IMG/VR virus record: IMGVR_UViG_3300030943_000201 | Coordinates: 1-20,247 of that record | Reading direction: 5' to 3' (one strand) | From: a virus | Length of the DNA: 20,247 nucleotides | Shown: piece after piece, positions 1 through 6,875 of the stretch | Numbering within the stretch: position 1 is the first letter of the stretch | Layout: every line of letters begins with the position of its first letter | The notes under the pieces: generated by a model | Seen by the model: only the letters and a program-made list of their open reading frames with translations | The model's database searches: none | Told to the model about the DNA's origin: nothing | Position numbers and translations under genes: made by a program

Positions 1-699
1 ATCGGGCACTTCCAGAAAATGGCCGATTACGAGAACGGTCTACACTGGACCGGGGTACCGACTCCATATGCGACAGGTCATAATGCAGCTCGTGACGATA
101 AAACCGGTGAAGTAATTCCGATAAAACTCGGAGGATCCACATTCCTGATATTTCCTGAACCTGATGCAGTCGTCAGTTATCTCGAATTCGAAGGCAAAGG
201 CCTCGATCAAGGTGAAAAAGCTATCCAGAACTGTGAGGAACGCATGGCCATCCTCGGCGCCCGAATCATCTCGGCCGAGAAAAAGGGCATCGAATCCGCT
301 GAAGCCGCCAAAATCCACCGCGCCGGCGAGAATGCGGTCCTCGGTGCCTTCGCGCAGAACATGGCCAATACGATCACCCAAGTGATCCGCCTGATCGGCG
401 AATGGGCGGGAATCCCCGGATCCGAGAAAGCCACTTACGAGCTGAATACCGATTATGATGTCGCCGGCATGGATTCGCAGTCATTCGCTGCCCTGACAAA
501 TGCTCGGCTTCAGGGGAAAATCCCTGAGACAGTCTATTTCTGGAACCTGCAGCATGGGGAATATACACCGCCGGGAATGGATCTCGATCAGTTCGTTGAT
601 GAACTCGCCAAGGAAGGTGTGAAACATGGAACGGACGGGGATGATTTGACGGATCCAGCAGGAACTGAATCGAAAAATAAAGGAACACAAACTGCATGA
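1..699 (+). CDS. DUF4055-type phage portal protein, C-terminal part (5' end outside window)
   Basis: The reading frame is open from base 1 with no start needed, so the gene begins upstream of the window. The visible 232 residues end the protein. The motif GLHWTGVPTPYATG, followed by a G-x-G linker and EERMAILGARIIS, is what I know from DUF4055 phage proteins, which act as portals (the dodecameric DNA channel at the capsid vertex). After this comes a helical region (about residues 100-145) and an acidic tail rich in D, G, T and E. Position agrees: the next gene is a MuF/gp7-type minor head protein, the usual partner of portals, and the two overlap by 4 bases (ATGA). The in-frame ATG at 19 is internal. 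Family assignment is from recognised sequence pattern, not from a search; the portal role is inferred from family and order. Confidence 0.82.
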   Translation: MGHFQKMADYENGLHWTGVPTPYATGHNAARDDKTGEVIPIKLGGSTFLIFPEPDAVVSYLEFEGKGLDQGEKAIQNCEERMAILGARIISAEKKGIESAEAAKIHRAGENAVLGAFAQNMANTITQVIRLIGEWAGIPGSEKATYELNTDYDVAGMDSQSFAALTNARLQGKIPETVYFWNLQHGEYTPPGMDLDQFVDELAKEGVKHGTDGDDLTDPAGTESKNKGTQTA

Positions 700-2375
700 C
701 CGCGAATGAATCCCTTCTCGACAGCATGATTTCCCACGCCGTTTACTTCGAGCGCTACAAAACGCACGAGGTAAATCAGCTGCTCGAGGTATTGGATAAT
801 GCCAATGAGCAGGCAAAAGCGGTAGTGCGTCGGACAAACGGTGCCGCGACAAGGAAGCGTTACCTGGATATCATGCGGGAGATTCAGAGCATCAGCTCAC
901 AGGCCCGTGAGACGATGGACAAGCAGCTTACGCTCAATCTGGGAGAATTTGTGAATACAGAGATCATTTCTACTGTCGGGATGATCAACAAAGCCGTCGG
1001 CGTGAATCTCGATCTTACGCTCCCGGCGCCGAAACAGGTTTACACCGCGGCGACATTCATGCCTTTCGCTTCGAGTCAGTCTTTCACGAAAATGCTTAAT
1101 GATATCGACAGCAAATTGTATTCCACCTGGGATATGTCGGTCCGGACCGGTTACCTCATGGGTGAAACCGCGCAGCAGATTAACAGGCGGGTACTCGGAA
1201 GCGTCAAAGAGGGTACCGTCGGACAGATCCAGGCGCTCCGGCGTGCGCTCGAGACAAATACCCGGACAATGATCTCCCACTATGCCGAACAGGCCCGGAA
1301 TTCGGTCTATCGGGAAAACGAGGATATCTTCCAGGGGTACCAGCGTATTGAAACGCTCGATACCCGTACTTGCCTGGCTTGCGGCGTTGAGGATGGGAAA
1401 ATCTATAAGTCGCTCGAGGTTGCTCCGGCGCTCCCCGCGCACTACGGATGCCGCGGGCTGTATTTACCGATCCTCAAGGGTTGGGAAGGGCTCGGTATCA
1501 CCGAACGCGCTTCAGTTGACGGCGCGGTCCCAGGGAACATGACCTATGAAGATTGGCTCCGGAATCAAAGTGAGGATCGGCAGCGGGATATTTTAGGACC
1601 TGCCAGGTATGCACTTTTCAAGAATGGTGCGTCATTAAAGGGTTTTACTTCTGATGGTCGAACAGTAAATCTTTCAAAATGGAAAGAGTTTGAAGGAACG
1701 GCGGTTATTGGTCCGAAAGATAAAATTCAAACAGCTATTGGATCATCATTGAAAAATGAACAAGATATAACAAAGGCAGGAATGCTCGTACTCGAACAAG
1801 CACGAAAAGACGGGGTAGATGTTTTTACGGTTCTCAAGCGTTATCGGGAATTCGATTCACCTGAAAAACATGGATATGCAAAAGGCTCGAATAATTATGC
1901 GAAGGATGAGATGGTTAGAGCTCAAGCCTATTATCCTCGTGATTGGATAACAAAGTCGGTATCCCAATCCAATCGAAATCCGATTCTTTTCAAGAAAATC
2001 CAACGAGGATATTACGCCCACGGAAATAAACCGATTTTCAGTGTTTCTCAGCGAACGGATTGCGCTGTTCATGAGTTAGCTCATCGCATGGAAGCAATTA
2101 AGCCTGAAATAGTCGCCGCAGAGAAAGAGTTTTACAACCGAAGGACAGCCGGAGAACAATTACAATATCTTCGAAATCTGACGCCAATAAACTATCCTCT
2201 TACTGAAAAAGCGCGGCCAGATAAGTTCAGGGATCCGTATGTTGGCAAGGATTATGGCGGAAGTGCTTATGAAATATTAAGCATGGGCATTGAAAAATTG
2301 AAAAATCATGCGTATATTAAAGGCGATGACGATGATTTTGATTCATTTATCATTGGGCTTCTTTTGGGGGTATGA
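696..2375 (+). CDS. MuF/SPP1 gp7-type minor head protein with C-terminal HExxH zincin-like (toxin-like) domain
   Basis: The 559-residue protein has two parts. Residues 1 to about 320 match the phage head morphogenesis (MuF/SPP1 gp7) family: helical N-terminus, then the metal-binding-like set C226-x2-C229 and H249-x2-C252, ending in DILGPARYALFKNGA. The family sits on the portal and often enters the head or is ejected with DNA. Residues about 330-559 are an extension not needed for that role. They hold HELAH (H459, E460, H463) and a later YEILSMG with E526, the arrangement of a zincin metallopeptidase with a third glutamate ligand. Base composition shifts to AT-rich near 1600, where the extension begins, a sign of domain exchange. 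MuF proteins with swapped C-terminal toxins are known from temperate phages; that this one is a toxin is inference. It overlaps the upstream gene by 4 bases and the downstream gene by 4 bases. Confidence 0.85.
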   Translation: MTANESLLDSMISHAVYFERYKTHEVNQLLEVLDNANEQAKAVVRRTNGAATRKRYLDIMREIQSISSQARETMDKQLTLNLGEFVNTEIISTVGMINKAVGVNLDLTLPAPKQVYTAATFMPFASSQSFTKMLNDIDSKLYSTWDMSVRTGYLMGETAQQINRRVLGSVKEGTVGQIQALRRALETNTRTMISHYAEQARNSVYRENEDIFQGYQRIETLDTRTCLACGVEDGKIYKSLEVAPALPAHYGCRGLYLPILKGWEGLGITERASVDGAVPGNMTYEDWLRNQSEDRQRDILGPARYALFKNGASLKGFTSDGRTVNLSKWKEFEGTAVIGPKDKIQTAIGSSLKNEQDITKAGMLVLEQARKDGVDVFTVLKRYREFDSPEKHGYAKGSNNYAKDEMVRAQAYYPRDWITKSVSQSNRNPILFKKIQRGYYAHGNKPIFSVSQRTDCAVHELAHRMEAIKPEIVAAEKEFYNRRTAGEQLQYLRNLTPINYPLTEKARPDKFRDPYVGKDYGGSAYEILSMGIEKLKNHAYIKGDDDDFDSFIIGLLLGV

Positions 2376-2644
2376 TGTTTACGATTACTGGATTCATTAA
2401 CAAAGGCAAATACACTCTGAATTACACCGAAGGGGAACTTTCTGGTGACAAGGAAGCTGTTCATAAAGCCACTGAAGAATCAAAAATCAATCACGGATCT
2501 GTTGGATTTCATCCTGACGTAATCGAATCAGAGTATTTATCTCAGGAAATCCCCGCATATGCCCTGATCACCTCATTCGTGTTCGACTCGATAGAGTCTG
2601 AAGAAAACGACTGGGAAGCGGTTCCGGATAATGCCGTATTTTAG
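2372..2644 (+). CDS. Small acidic protein, candidate immunity partner of the MuF-zincin protein
   Basis: The 90-residue protein is unrecognised by family. It is acidic, with a beta-type pattern at the start (MMFTITGFINKGKYTLNY) and a negatively charged C-terminus (SIESEENDWEAVPDNAVF). No signal peptide or membrane segment is visible, so it should be cytoplasmic. It overlaps the end of the MuF-zincin gene by 4 bases (ATGA), so translation is probably coupled; a second ATG at 2375 could also be used. Its AT-rich composition matches the zincin extension rather than the head genes. A small acidic protein directly after a polymorphic toxin is the usual place for an immunity protein, and a terminator closes the unit 23 bases downstream. 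The immunity role is inference from position and size; it may instead be an unrelated accessory protein. Confidence 0.7.
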   Translation: MMFTITGFINKGKYTLNYTEGELSGDKEAVHKATEESKINHGSVGFHPDVIESEYLSQEIPAYALITSFVFDSIESEENDWEAVPDNAVF

Positions 2645-2667
2645 TATTTTTCCACGTTCACTTCTAA

Positions 2668-2693
2668 GGGCGCCCATTCCGGCGTCTTTTTTT
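2668..2693 (+). terminator. Rho-independent terminator after the MuF-zincin/immunity-like unit
   Basis: A stem of seven pairs (GGGCGCC at 2668-2674 with GGCGTCT at 2681-2687, two G-T wobbles) has a 6-base loop and runs straight into seven T residues (2687-2693). It lies 23 bases after the stop of the small gene and ahead of an AT-rich gap, so it probably separates the portal/MuF transcript from the scaffold/capsid transcript. Confidence 0.8.
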
Positions 2694-2982
2694 ATCGATT
2701 TTTGAAAATATTGTAATTTTATTTTTGGTATCTGAAATATACACAAAGATATAATGCTCCACGAACTGCATTAAATCTTTATAACCCTGTATGTAGTTTT
2801 ATAACACAATAACGAAAACACTAACATTTGATTGAATATTCCGCACTTGCGCTATTTAATTTCCCGTGTATACACTTACCTCAAACAAATCTGATCTACA
2901 CGTTTTATCAGCGCTGGGCGCAACGGCAGGAGCCGGATGAAACAAATCACGCTACATATCGCGCAGGAGCGCAGGAGACAAC
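2694..2982 (+). other. AT-rich non-coding gap between terminator and scaffold gene
   Basis: No convincing gene is visible. The first 200 bases are strongly AT-rich; the last 80 are GC-rich. A second weak promoter candidate is TTGCGC (2847-2852), 16 bases, TATACA (2869-2874). Just before the scaffold start, an 8-base unit GCGCAGGA is repeated in tandem (2961-2976), giving two Shine-Dalgarno-like AGGAG copies; the second, 2973-2977, is 5 bases from the ATG at 2983. A 31-codon frame from ATG 2937 has its own AGGAG and ends at 3032 inside the scaffold gene. Its sequence is basic and unremarkable, so I treat it as chance, although a leader peptide cannot be excluded. Confidence 0.6.
2725..2755 (+). 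promoter_or_regulatory. Candidate sigma-70-type promoter upstream of scaffold/capsid genes
   Basis: A perfect -10 box TATAAT (2750-2755) is preceded by TTGGTA (2725-2730, 4 of 6 matches to TTGACA) with a 19-base spacer, slightly long. It lies just after the terminator and upstream of the highly expressed scaffold and coat genes, where a strong promoter would make sense. The surrounding region is AT-rich, so a chance match is possible. Confidence 0.4.
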
Positions 2983-3699
2983 ATGCCAATCAATGCAGAA
3001 TTTCTGACCAAGACACTTTCAGGAGAAGGTGAAGCGGACGCCAAGGTGAAGGCTATTCTCGCCGAATTCGACGCTGATGTGAACGGGCTCAAACTGAATC
3101 GCGATGTGATCAAGGGTGAGAAAGACACCGCACTCACGAAACTGAAAGAGTTCGAAACCAAGGCCGCCGAGTACGACAGACAGATCAAGGAACTTTCCGA
3201 CAAGGTGAAGTCTTCCGGATCTGAAGAGGCAAAGCTTTTTTACGAAGCCGAGAAAAAGCGCCTGACCGAGGAATACGAATTAAAGGTCACGAATCTTTCT
3301 GTAGAACGGGATACTGCCTCCAAACGTATTACCGAACTCATGAGCGTTTCGGAGTTCGAAAAGGCGCTTGATGGGAATACCAGTATCAAGCCCGAGGTGA
3401 AAGGTGCCCTTCGAGACCTGTTCTATGTGCGCAACCAGTTTGACCGGAAGACGATCGACGGAAAGGAAATGTTTCTGTCCGGCGAAAACAAAACGGTCAA
3501 AGATACTCTTGCGGCATACCTCGGAACGCCTGAAGGTAAATATTTTGTTCAGGAAACGAACTCCGGAGGCGGGGCGGGCGGAAGCCACAACGCGAACAAC
3601 TCCGGTGCCAAAACCATGAAGCGCGCTGACTTCGAAGCGCTTGATGCCGCCGCAAAAACCAAAGCAGTGACGGTCGACAAGATCGCTGTTGTTGATTAA
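2983..3699 (+). CDS. Phage capsid scaffolding protein
   Basis: The 238-residue protein is highly charged and helical. A long coiled coil of E, K, L and D residues covers about residues 28-130, followed by a short globular part and a Gly/Ser/Asn-rich linker (near residues 195-210), then a small basic-acidic C-terminal helix (KRADFEALDAAAKTKAV). This layout, directly upstream of the coat gene, is that of a scaffolding protein, whose C-terminal helix binds coat subunits during procapsid assembly and which is later lost. The start at 2983 has AGGAG 5 bases upstream. The coat gene follows after 14 bases with AAAGGAG as its binding site, so the two are surely co-transcribed. No protease motif is seen, so this is not a protease-scaffold fusion. 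Role rests on order and composition; no sequence match was computed. Confidence 0.82.
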   Translation: MPINAEFLTKTLSGEGEADAKVKAILAEFDADVNGLKLNRDVIKGEKDTALTKLKEFETKAAEYDRQIKELSDKVKSSGSEEAKLFYEAEKKRLTEEYELKVTNLSVERDTASKRITELMSVSEFEKALDGNTSIKPEVKGALRDLFYVRNQFDRKTIDGKEMFLSGENKTVKDTLAAYLGTPEGKYFVQETNSGGGAGGSHNANNSGAKTMKRADFEALDAAAKTKAVTVDKIAVVD

Positions 3700-3713
3700 A
3701 AAGGAGCCTTTAT

Positions 3714-4859
3714 ATGGCAAATAGCCTGACGGGGTTAATCCCCACTCTGTACGAAGCAATGAATGTTGTATCCCGCGAAATGGTGGGATTTATTACGGCT
3801 GTCCGTTCCGACTCCAATGCTGAACGCGCTGCTATCAACCAGGTTGTTCGCGTACCGATCGGTGAATCCGGTGCGCTCGAAGCAATTACCGCTGGTCCGG
3901 CCCCTGCCGCTACCGGGGACACCACTGTCGGATATGCCGATGTGGCGATTACTAAACAGTATGCCGCCCCCATTCGCTGGAATGGTGAGGAGCAGAAAGG
4001 TGTTGGAACTACCGGTCAGTTTAACAAGGTACTTGCTGATCAGTTCGCCGACGGTATGCGTAAGCTCGTCAACGCGGTCGAAATTGATCTTGCGGCCGCT
4101 GCTTATAAGGGTGCGTCTCGTGCCTATGGAACCGCCGGTACCGCTCCATTCGGAACCGCAAGTGATTTCAGCGATTTCGCTGGAGTTCTTAAAATTCTGA
4201 AAGACAACGGCTCACCTGATACCGATCTGCAGCTTGTCCTTAACTCAACTGCTATTTCGAATCTTCGCGCAAAACAGTCTGTATTGTTCAAGGTAAATGA
4301 AGCAGGTACCAACGATATGCTCCGTAACGGCATGACCGACCGCATCATGAAAATGGCACTTCGTGAATCTGCGGGTCTCGTTGCTGTCACCAAAGGTGGC
4401 GGTATGCTGTATGTCGCAAACGGTGCATCTGCTATCGGCGCAAACTCCATTACCCTGAAAACTGGTTCCGGAACTCTTCTCGCTGGTGACGTTGTAACCT
4501 TTGCTGGAGACACTAACAAATATGTCGTTGGTACAGGCCTTGCCGCTCCCGGAACCATGGCTCTCAACAAACCCGGACTTCTTGCAGCCCTTGTTGACTC
4601 CCAGGCAATGACGATCGGTGCCAGCTTTACCCCGAATATTGCTTTCGCCCGCAGCGCTATTGTACTTGCCGCTCGTGCGCCGGCAGTACCCGAAGGCGGT
4701 GACTCTGCCGACGATTCAATGATGATTTCAGATCCCATCACTGGGTTAACCTTCGAGGTTCGCGTTTATCGCCAGTACCGCCAGGTGAAGTATGAAATTT
4801 GTCTGGCATGGGGTGTTTCGGTCATCAAGAGCGAGCACATCGTCAACCTCCTCGGCTAA
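3714..4859 (+). CDS. Major capsid (coat) protein, P22-coat-like HK97 fold
   Basis: The 381-residue protein forms the capsid shell. Its N-terminus (MANSLTGLIPTLYEAMNVVS), then RVPIGE, the IRWNGEEQKG block near residue 85, ADQFADGMRKLVNAVE and the SRAYGTAG stretch near residue 140 match the P22-type coat proteins I know from siphophages and podophages. Residues about 237-300 look like a beta-rich insertion (TLLAGDVVTFAGDTNKYVVG), comparable to the P22 insertion domain. The C-terminal part (DPITGLTFEVRVYRQYRQ, then VIKSEHIVNLLG) is typical of the family's end. It is slightly shorter than P22 gp5 (about 430). No cleavage site or delta domain is visible. It follows the scaffold gene and is followed by a stem-loop, the expected place for a strongly expressed coat gene. 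Codon use is regular and the frame is clean. Confidence 0.93.
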   Translation: MANSLTGLIPTLYEAMNVVSREMVGFITAVRSDSNAERAAINQVVRVPIGESGALEAITAGPAPAATGDTTVGYADVAITKQYAAPIRWNGEEQKGVGTTGQFNKVLADQFADGMRKLVNAVEIDLAAAAYKGASRAYGTAGTAPFGTASDFSDFAGVLKILKDNGSPDTDLQLVLNSTAISNLRAKQSVLFKVNEAGTNDMLRNGMTDRIMKMALRESAGLVAVTKGGGMLYVANGASAIGANSITLKTGSGTLLAGDVVTFAGDTNKYVVGTGLAAPGTMALNKPGLLAALVDSQAMTIGASFTPNIAFARSAIVLAARAPAVPEGGDSADDSMMISDPITGLTFEVRVYRQYRQVKYEICLAWGVSVIKSEHIVNLLG

Positions 4860-4867
4860 CAAACTGA

Positions 4868-4897
4868 GCCTCGGCCTTAACCGGTCGAGGCTATTTT
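4868..4897 (+). terminator. Stem-loop after coat gene, probable partial terminator
   Basis: GCCTCGGCC (4868-4876) pairs with GGTCGAGGC (4883-4891), nine pairs with one G-T, around a 6-base loop, followed by TATTTT. It sits 8 bases after the coat stop. The T run is short, so it may act as a leaky terminator or a 3' end protector that keeps coat mRNA abundant while letting some transcription reach the connector genes. Confidence 0.65.
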
Positions 4898-4913
4898 CAG
4901 AAAAGGAAACCAA

Positions 4914-5342
4914 ATGAAACTTGTGAAGATGATTCGCGATGTTCCGGAAGTACCGAATGCACCGACCACCACTGAGGTCCAGGAACAGGATATCCCGGCG
5001 CTTGAATCCCGCGGATGGAAAGTTGTGGGTGAACCCTACGAAATGGGAATTCCTTCCGGCGATGACAAAGCGGTCCTTCTGGCCCGTGCCCTTGAACTTG
5101 ACCTCGGCGATCCCGCAGAACTTGAATCGATGACCGCCGACGAACTCACCGCCCTGATCGCGGATAACACTGACGATACCCGTGGCGATGACAAATCCGC
5201 CCTGGTCGCGAAGGCCCTCTCCCTCAAGGAATCGAATCCGAAAGCTGTCCATGCATCTCCTTCCGCAATCCCCTCGATGAGCGTCAATAAACTCACAGCC
5301 CTGATCGCGGAAGCTGAAGCCATCATCAAGGAACAGGTTTAA
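4914..5342 (+). CDS. Small protein with two tandem HeH/SAP-like domains, after coat gene
   Basis: The 142-residue protein starts at ATG 4914 with AAAGGAAA upstream. Residues 1-45 form a variable head (MKLVKMIRDVPEVPNAP...). Then two related copies follow: GDDKAVLLARALELDLGDPAELESMTADELTALIAD (about 49-84, quoted as spaced key parts GDDKAVLLARALEL and MTADELTALIAD) and GDDKSALVAKALSL ... MSVNKLTALIAE (about 91-137). Each copy is a short helix-extended-helix shape like the HeH/LEM or SAP folds that bind DNA or nucleoprotein, often at the ends of phage head-region proteins. The middle of the second copy is longer. Function is unknown; a role in head completion or DNA-end contact is inferred from position. 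It is followed by the connector gene after 2 bases. Confidence 0.75.
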   Translation: MKLVKMIRDVPEVPNAPTTTEVQEQDIPALESRGWKVVGEPYEMGIPSGDDKAVLLARALELDLGDPAELESMTADELTALIADNTDDTRGDDKSALVAKALSLKESNPKAVHASPSAIPSMSVNKLTALIAEAEAIIKEQV

Positions 5343-5344
5343 CC

Positions 5345-5896
5345 ATGGCCCTGATAGTCGAAACCGGTACCGGAATAGCTGACGCAAACTCATACATCGA
5401 TATCGCTTTCGCTGATACCTATCAGGCGGATCGCGGTCGTTCTGCATGGGCGTTACTCACCGAACCGGTTAAGACTGTCGCCTTGATTGCCGCTACCCAG
5501 TTTGTTGATGAATCGTTACCCTGGATCGGCTCGAAAGGAACTGCAGCGCAGGGCCTTAAGTGGCCGAGAATCGCCGGGGTTGATTCGTTGGGTGATTCTA
5601 TCCTTCTTATCGATCGCGACGGTTTCGATATCACCGGTGTCCCTGCGGCGCTCAAGAAAGCAATCGCGGAAGCAGCGTTTCTATCATCAACCGATGCTGA
5701 ATTCTTCACCGAAGCCGATTCCAATGGAAAGATCATCCGGAAAAAAACTGATGTTCTTGAAACAGAATACCAGGCTGAATCATCTGCGCTCAAGCCTGCC
5801 CAGCCAACCGTCTACAGCGTCTTAAACCTTCTTTTGAAGGGTTTGTATGTCGCTCCCTCGACGGGCTTCGCATGTGCGAAGGTGACGCGCGTATGA
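5345..5896 (+). CDS. Head-tail connector-type protein (DnaT_2-like)
   Basis: The 183-residue protein begins MALIVETGTGIADANSYIDIAFADTY, a start I recognise from phage connector proteins often labelled 'putative DnaT-like' (adaptor binding the portal). The pattern AATQFVDES...LKWPRIAGVDSLG and a later AIAEAAFLSS is typical. It starts 2 bases after the previous stop and ends overlapping the next start by 4 bases (ATGA). It probably forms the ring below the portal that begins the neck. The DnaT-like name is misleading; no replication function is suggested. The 14 C-terminal residues (STGFACAKVTRV) overlap the upstream region of the next gene. Confidence 0.75.
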   Translation: MALIVETGTGIADANSYIDIAFADTYQADRGRSAWALLTEPVKTVALIAATQFVDESLPWIGSKGTAAQGLKWPRIAGVDSLGDSILLIDRDGFDITGVPAALKKAIAEAAFLSSTDAEFFTEADSNGKIIRKKTDVLETEYQAESSALKPAQPTVYSVLNLLLKGLYVAPSTGFACAKVTRV

Positions 5897-6249
5897 GCTA
5901 TGCCAGTGATGCGAAAGGGGTCAGAAAAGATCTCAAGAAATCCGGCGCGAAATGCACGTTGAAGAAACCTATTGGAGCACCTGTTTACAGCCCTGAACTC
6001 GACGCCCTGGTTGAGAATTTTGACGATTACCCGGGGTTTTGCCTTCCGACGGGATACTCAGCTTCCATGGTTGATGGGACGGCAATCCAGGCGGGCGATG
6101 TAAAGCTGCTTTGTTCGCTCGATGTGGAGCCGACCATCGGAAAAGACAAGATAGTCGTCGGTCTGGATACCTACCGGGTTATGAACTGCGCGAAGCTCGC
6201 TCCGGATGGAAAGACGGTGATCATGTACACGATTCAGGGGAGGAAGTAA
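5893..6249 (+). CDS. Head closure / head-tail joining protein
   Basis: I start at ATG 5893, giving MSYASDAKGVRKDLKKSG, because this overlaps the connector stop as ATGA and has GAAGGTGA upstream; an ATG at 5872 would extend it by seven residues. The 118-residue product is beta-rich, with a basic start followed by a middle part (GAPVYSPELDALVENFDDY) and a regular end with GLDTYRVMNCAKLAPDGKTVIMY. This resembles head-closure or stopper proteins that sit between the adaptor ring and tail terminator. Placement between the connector and the small basic gene matches that role. I see no enzymatic motif. Confidence in the gene is high; confidence in the exact neck role is moderate. Confidence 0.72.
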   Translation: MSYASDAKGVRKDLKKSGAKCTLKKPIGAPVYSPELDALVENFDDYPGFCLPTGYSASMVDGTAIQAGDVKLLCSLDVEPTIGKDKIVVGLDTYRVMNCAKLAPDGKTVIMYTIQGRK

Positions 6250-6460
6250 TGAACTCGAAAAATGCGAAAGCTATTCGCCGATCAGTTCGCAAAAATCAAA
6301 ACAAGCTTGCACTGACCATGGTCAGTGCAAGCTTGAGTACGGTTTCAAGCTGCGTTTGTCCTTCGCGTTCAATCTTCTTTGGATTCCGATCAAACGAAAG
6401 ATATTGGCGAAAATCGCTGTTTTCAAAGAGAAGCTGAAAAATGTCCCAGTGGTCGCTTGA
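6249..6460 (+). CDS. Small basic neck-region protein interrupted by a 34 bp palindrome (recoded or broken)
   Basis: ATG 6249 overlaps the previous stop by one base (TAATG). The first frame reads MNSKNAKAIRRSVRKNQNKL, a basic start typical of small phage genes at this place, then meets a perfect 34 bp palindrome at 6302-6335. After it, the first frame gives 42 unconvincing residues ending at 6437. The -1 frame gives LEYGFKLRLSFAFNLLWIP and on to a stop at 6458-6460; this looks far more protein-like. Removing 26 bases between two copies of AAGCTT (6303 and 6329) joins the two parts as a 61-residue protein. A -1 slip near 6290-6296 (C AAA AAT, 5 bases before the hairpin) would also restore the second part, giving about 70 residues. 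So the gene is either broken, an assembly or replication artefact, or recoded by bypassing or frameshifting. Confidence 0.6.
6302..6335. repeat. Perfect 34 bp palindrome
   Basis: Bases 6302-6335 equal their own reverse complement exactly. The centre is CCATGG (6316-6321). An 18-base palindrome CACTGACCATGGTCAGTG (6310-6327) is flanked by two copies of CAAGCTTG (6302-6309, 6328-6335), itself an 8-base palindrome. As RNA it can form a stem of about 15 pairs with a tiny loop. The 26-base offset between repeats is not a multiple of three. The layout of an 8-base direct repeat around a palindrome also resembles an insertion footprint with target duplication. Confidence 0.95.
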
Positions 6461-6875
6461 TCTGGAAAAATGGGCGGCCCAACAGAAAACTAAAATGGAA
6501 GATGTGCGCCGTTATTTTGCTTTTGCTATGTATGCCAAGATTGTTATGCGAACACCTGTTGATAAAGGCGGAGCCCGACAAAATTGGCTGGTAACTTTGA
6601 ATAATCAGACCAGCGAAGTCGTGGCAGCCAACCGCGGCCACTATTTGGATAAAGGAAAAGCGATAATCGATTCTGCGAAAGGTGATGAGAAGATAATCTT
6701 TCAGAATAACTTACCGTACATCGAAAAGATCGAATACGGCGGATATGGGCCGAAGAGCCCAACCGGAAAAACGGTAAACGGATTCAGCAAGCAGGCCCCC
6801 CAGGGAATGCTTGGTATTTCGATGCTCGAGGCAGGGGCAACCTTGACGGAAGCAATAAGCGAGGTAGGGAAGTGA
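6441..6875 (+). CDS. HK97 gp10-like neck / tail completion protein
   Basis: The 144-residue protein starts at ATG 6441. Signature parts are VMRTPVDKGGARQNWLV (about residues 36-52) and a later NNLPYIEKIEYGGYGP with QAPQGMLG, the glycine-rich pattern of HK97-gp10-like proteins that bind between head and tail. Helical start (EKWAAQQKTKMEDVRRYFAFAM) then beta-rich end. It overlaps the following tail terminator start by 4 bases (GTGA). The alternative -1 frame of the upstream small gene runs 20 bases into this one. The product most likely completes the tail end that joins the neck (lambda gpZ position). Confidence 0.8.
   Translation: MSQWSLDLEKWAAQQKTKMEDVRRYFAFAMYAKIVMRTPVDKGGARQNWLVTLNNQTSEVVAANRGHYLDKGKAIIDSAKGDEKIIFQNNLPYIEKIEYGGYGPKSPTGKTVNGFSKQAPQGMLGISMLEAGATLTEAISEVGK

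Noticed and set aside
2937-3032. 31-codon frame with its own AGGAG before the scaffold gene
   Set aside because: Basic, unremarkable sequence, overlapping the scaffold gene; most likely chance.
4124-4741. 205-codon minus-strand open frame opposite the coat gene
   Set aside because: Mirror of a strongly coding coat gene; sequence of low-information A, S, R, P type.
6111-6437. 108-codon open frame across the head closure gene and the palindrome
   Set aside because: Its first half is out of frame with the head closure gene; only the part from ATG 6249 is plausible as a start.
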